5,671 bases of DNA from Streptosporangiaceae bacterium (GTDB lineage Bacteria; Actinomycetota; Actinomycetes; Streptosporangiales; Streptosporangiaceae): positions 1 to 5,671 of the forward strand of contig JASIGD010000030.1 of NCBI GenBank assembly GCA_030045295.1, in the 5' to 3' direction. Shown here one piece after another: positions 5,475 to 5,671 of this stretch; within the stretch, counting starts at the first letter, position 1; each line of letters begins with the position of its first letter. The translations under genes and the position numbers were made by a program. The notes below the pieces were generated by a model. It was not told the origin of the DNA and did not search any database. It saw nothing but the letters and a program-made list of their open reading frames with translations.

Positions 5475-5671
5475 ATGTTGCGGGTAAAGCCGCCGTGGTC
5501 TGCGTCGGTGCGGCTTCTCGATGAGCGGGACCGCGACGCGGTCCTTGCCATCTGCGATCGCGACCCGGTGACCAACGTATTCGTAAGCTCTCGGGTGCGC
5601 GCGCTCGGCCTGGACCCCGGCCGGCTCGGCGCCCAGATGTGGGGACACACCCCCGGCGGCCGGCTGGAGTC
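5475..5671 (+). CDS. DUF4081-type GNAT N-acetyltransferase, N-terminal part (runs off the window)
   Basis: An open frame starts at ATG 5475 and stays open to the window edge, giving 65 complete codons. The translation begins MLRVKPPWSASVRLLDERD and contains DRDPVTNVFVSSRVRALGLD and GAQMWGH. The DPVTNVFV...RV..LGLDP pattern followed by a tryptophan-glycine strand is what I recall from the N-terminal DUF4081 domain of actinobacterial GNAT proteins encoded next to ispG (for example Rv2867c). The acetyl-CoA-binding GNAT domain would lie outside the window, so catalytic residues cannot be checked. The start is preceded by a -10 box and not by a ribosome binding site. The gene's substrate is not known to me. 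Confidence 0.75.
   Translation, partial: MLRVKPPWSASVRLLDERDRDAVLAICDRDPVTNVFVSSRVRALGLDPGRLGAQMWGHTPGGRLE

Overview
The window is a GC-rich stretch of actinobacterial chromosome. Codon third positions are dominated by G and C, and the conserved pair rip (site-2 protease) plus ispG (GcpE) matches the order known from actinobacteria (dxr-rip-ispG-GNAT, as in Mycobacterium tuberculosis Rv2870c to Rv2867c). The GSFMH variant in the second membrane segment of the protease resembles Streptomyces and its relatives more than mycobacteria, but I cannot name the genus from sequence alone.

Layout: positions 1-16 hold what may be the stop codon of an upstream gene (dxr expected) and a good ribosome binding site. 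Positions 17-1216 (+) encode the RseP/Rip1-type intramembrane metalloprotease. After 151 non-coding bases, 1368-2519 (+) encodes IspG, the [4Fe-4S] enzyme of the MEP isoprenoid pathway. Just after its stop lies a strong 46-base imperfect palindrome (2538-2583), in the gap between ispG and the convergent deoR-type gene. Positions 2672-3487 (-) encode a DeoR-family repressor with an intact winged helix and sugar-phosphate sensor domain. A 306-base divergent control region (3488-3793) carries several dyads and repeats plus a plausible promoter for the rightward gene. Positions 3794-5428 (+) encode a secreted lipoprotein alpha/beta hydrolase of the tripeptidyl-aminopeptidase-like (S33/TAP) family with an unusual nucleophile elbow. 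At 5475 a gene starts that runs off the right edge; its N-terminus looks like the actinobacterial DUF4081/GNAT acetyltransferase that normally sits directly beside ispG, and it appears to be leaderless.

How the genes work together: rip and ispG belong to a conserved block joining envelope-stress proteolysis and isoprenoid supply. The deoR/hydrolase divergent pair looks like a two-gene accessory insertion splitting ispG from its usual GNAT neighbour. The repressor may control itself and the hydrolase through the shared intergenic region. I see no IS element, CRISPR array, tRNA, rRNA or clearly new multi-gene system. The points most worth a second look are the AxSxD elbow of the hydrolase, the 46-base palindrome, the operator-like dyads and the split synteny.
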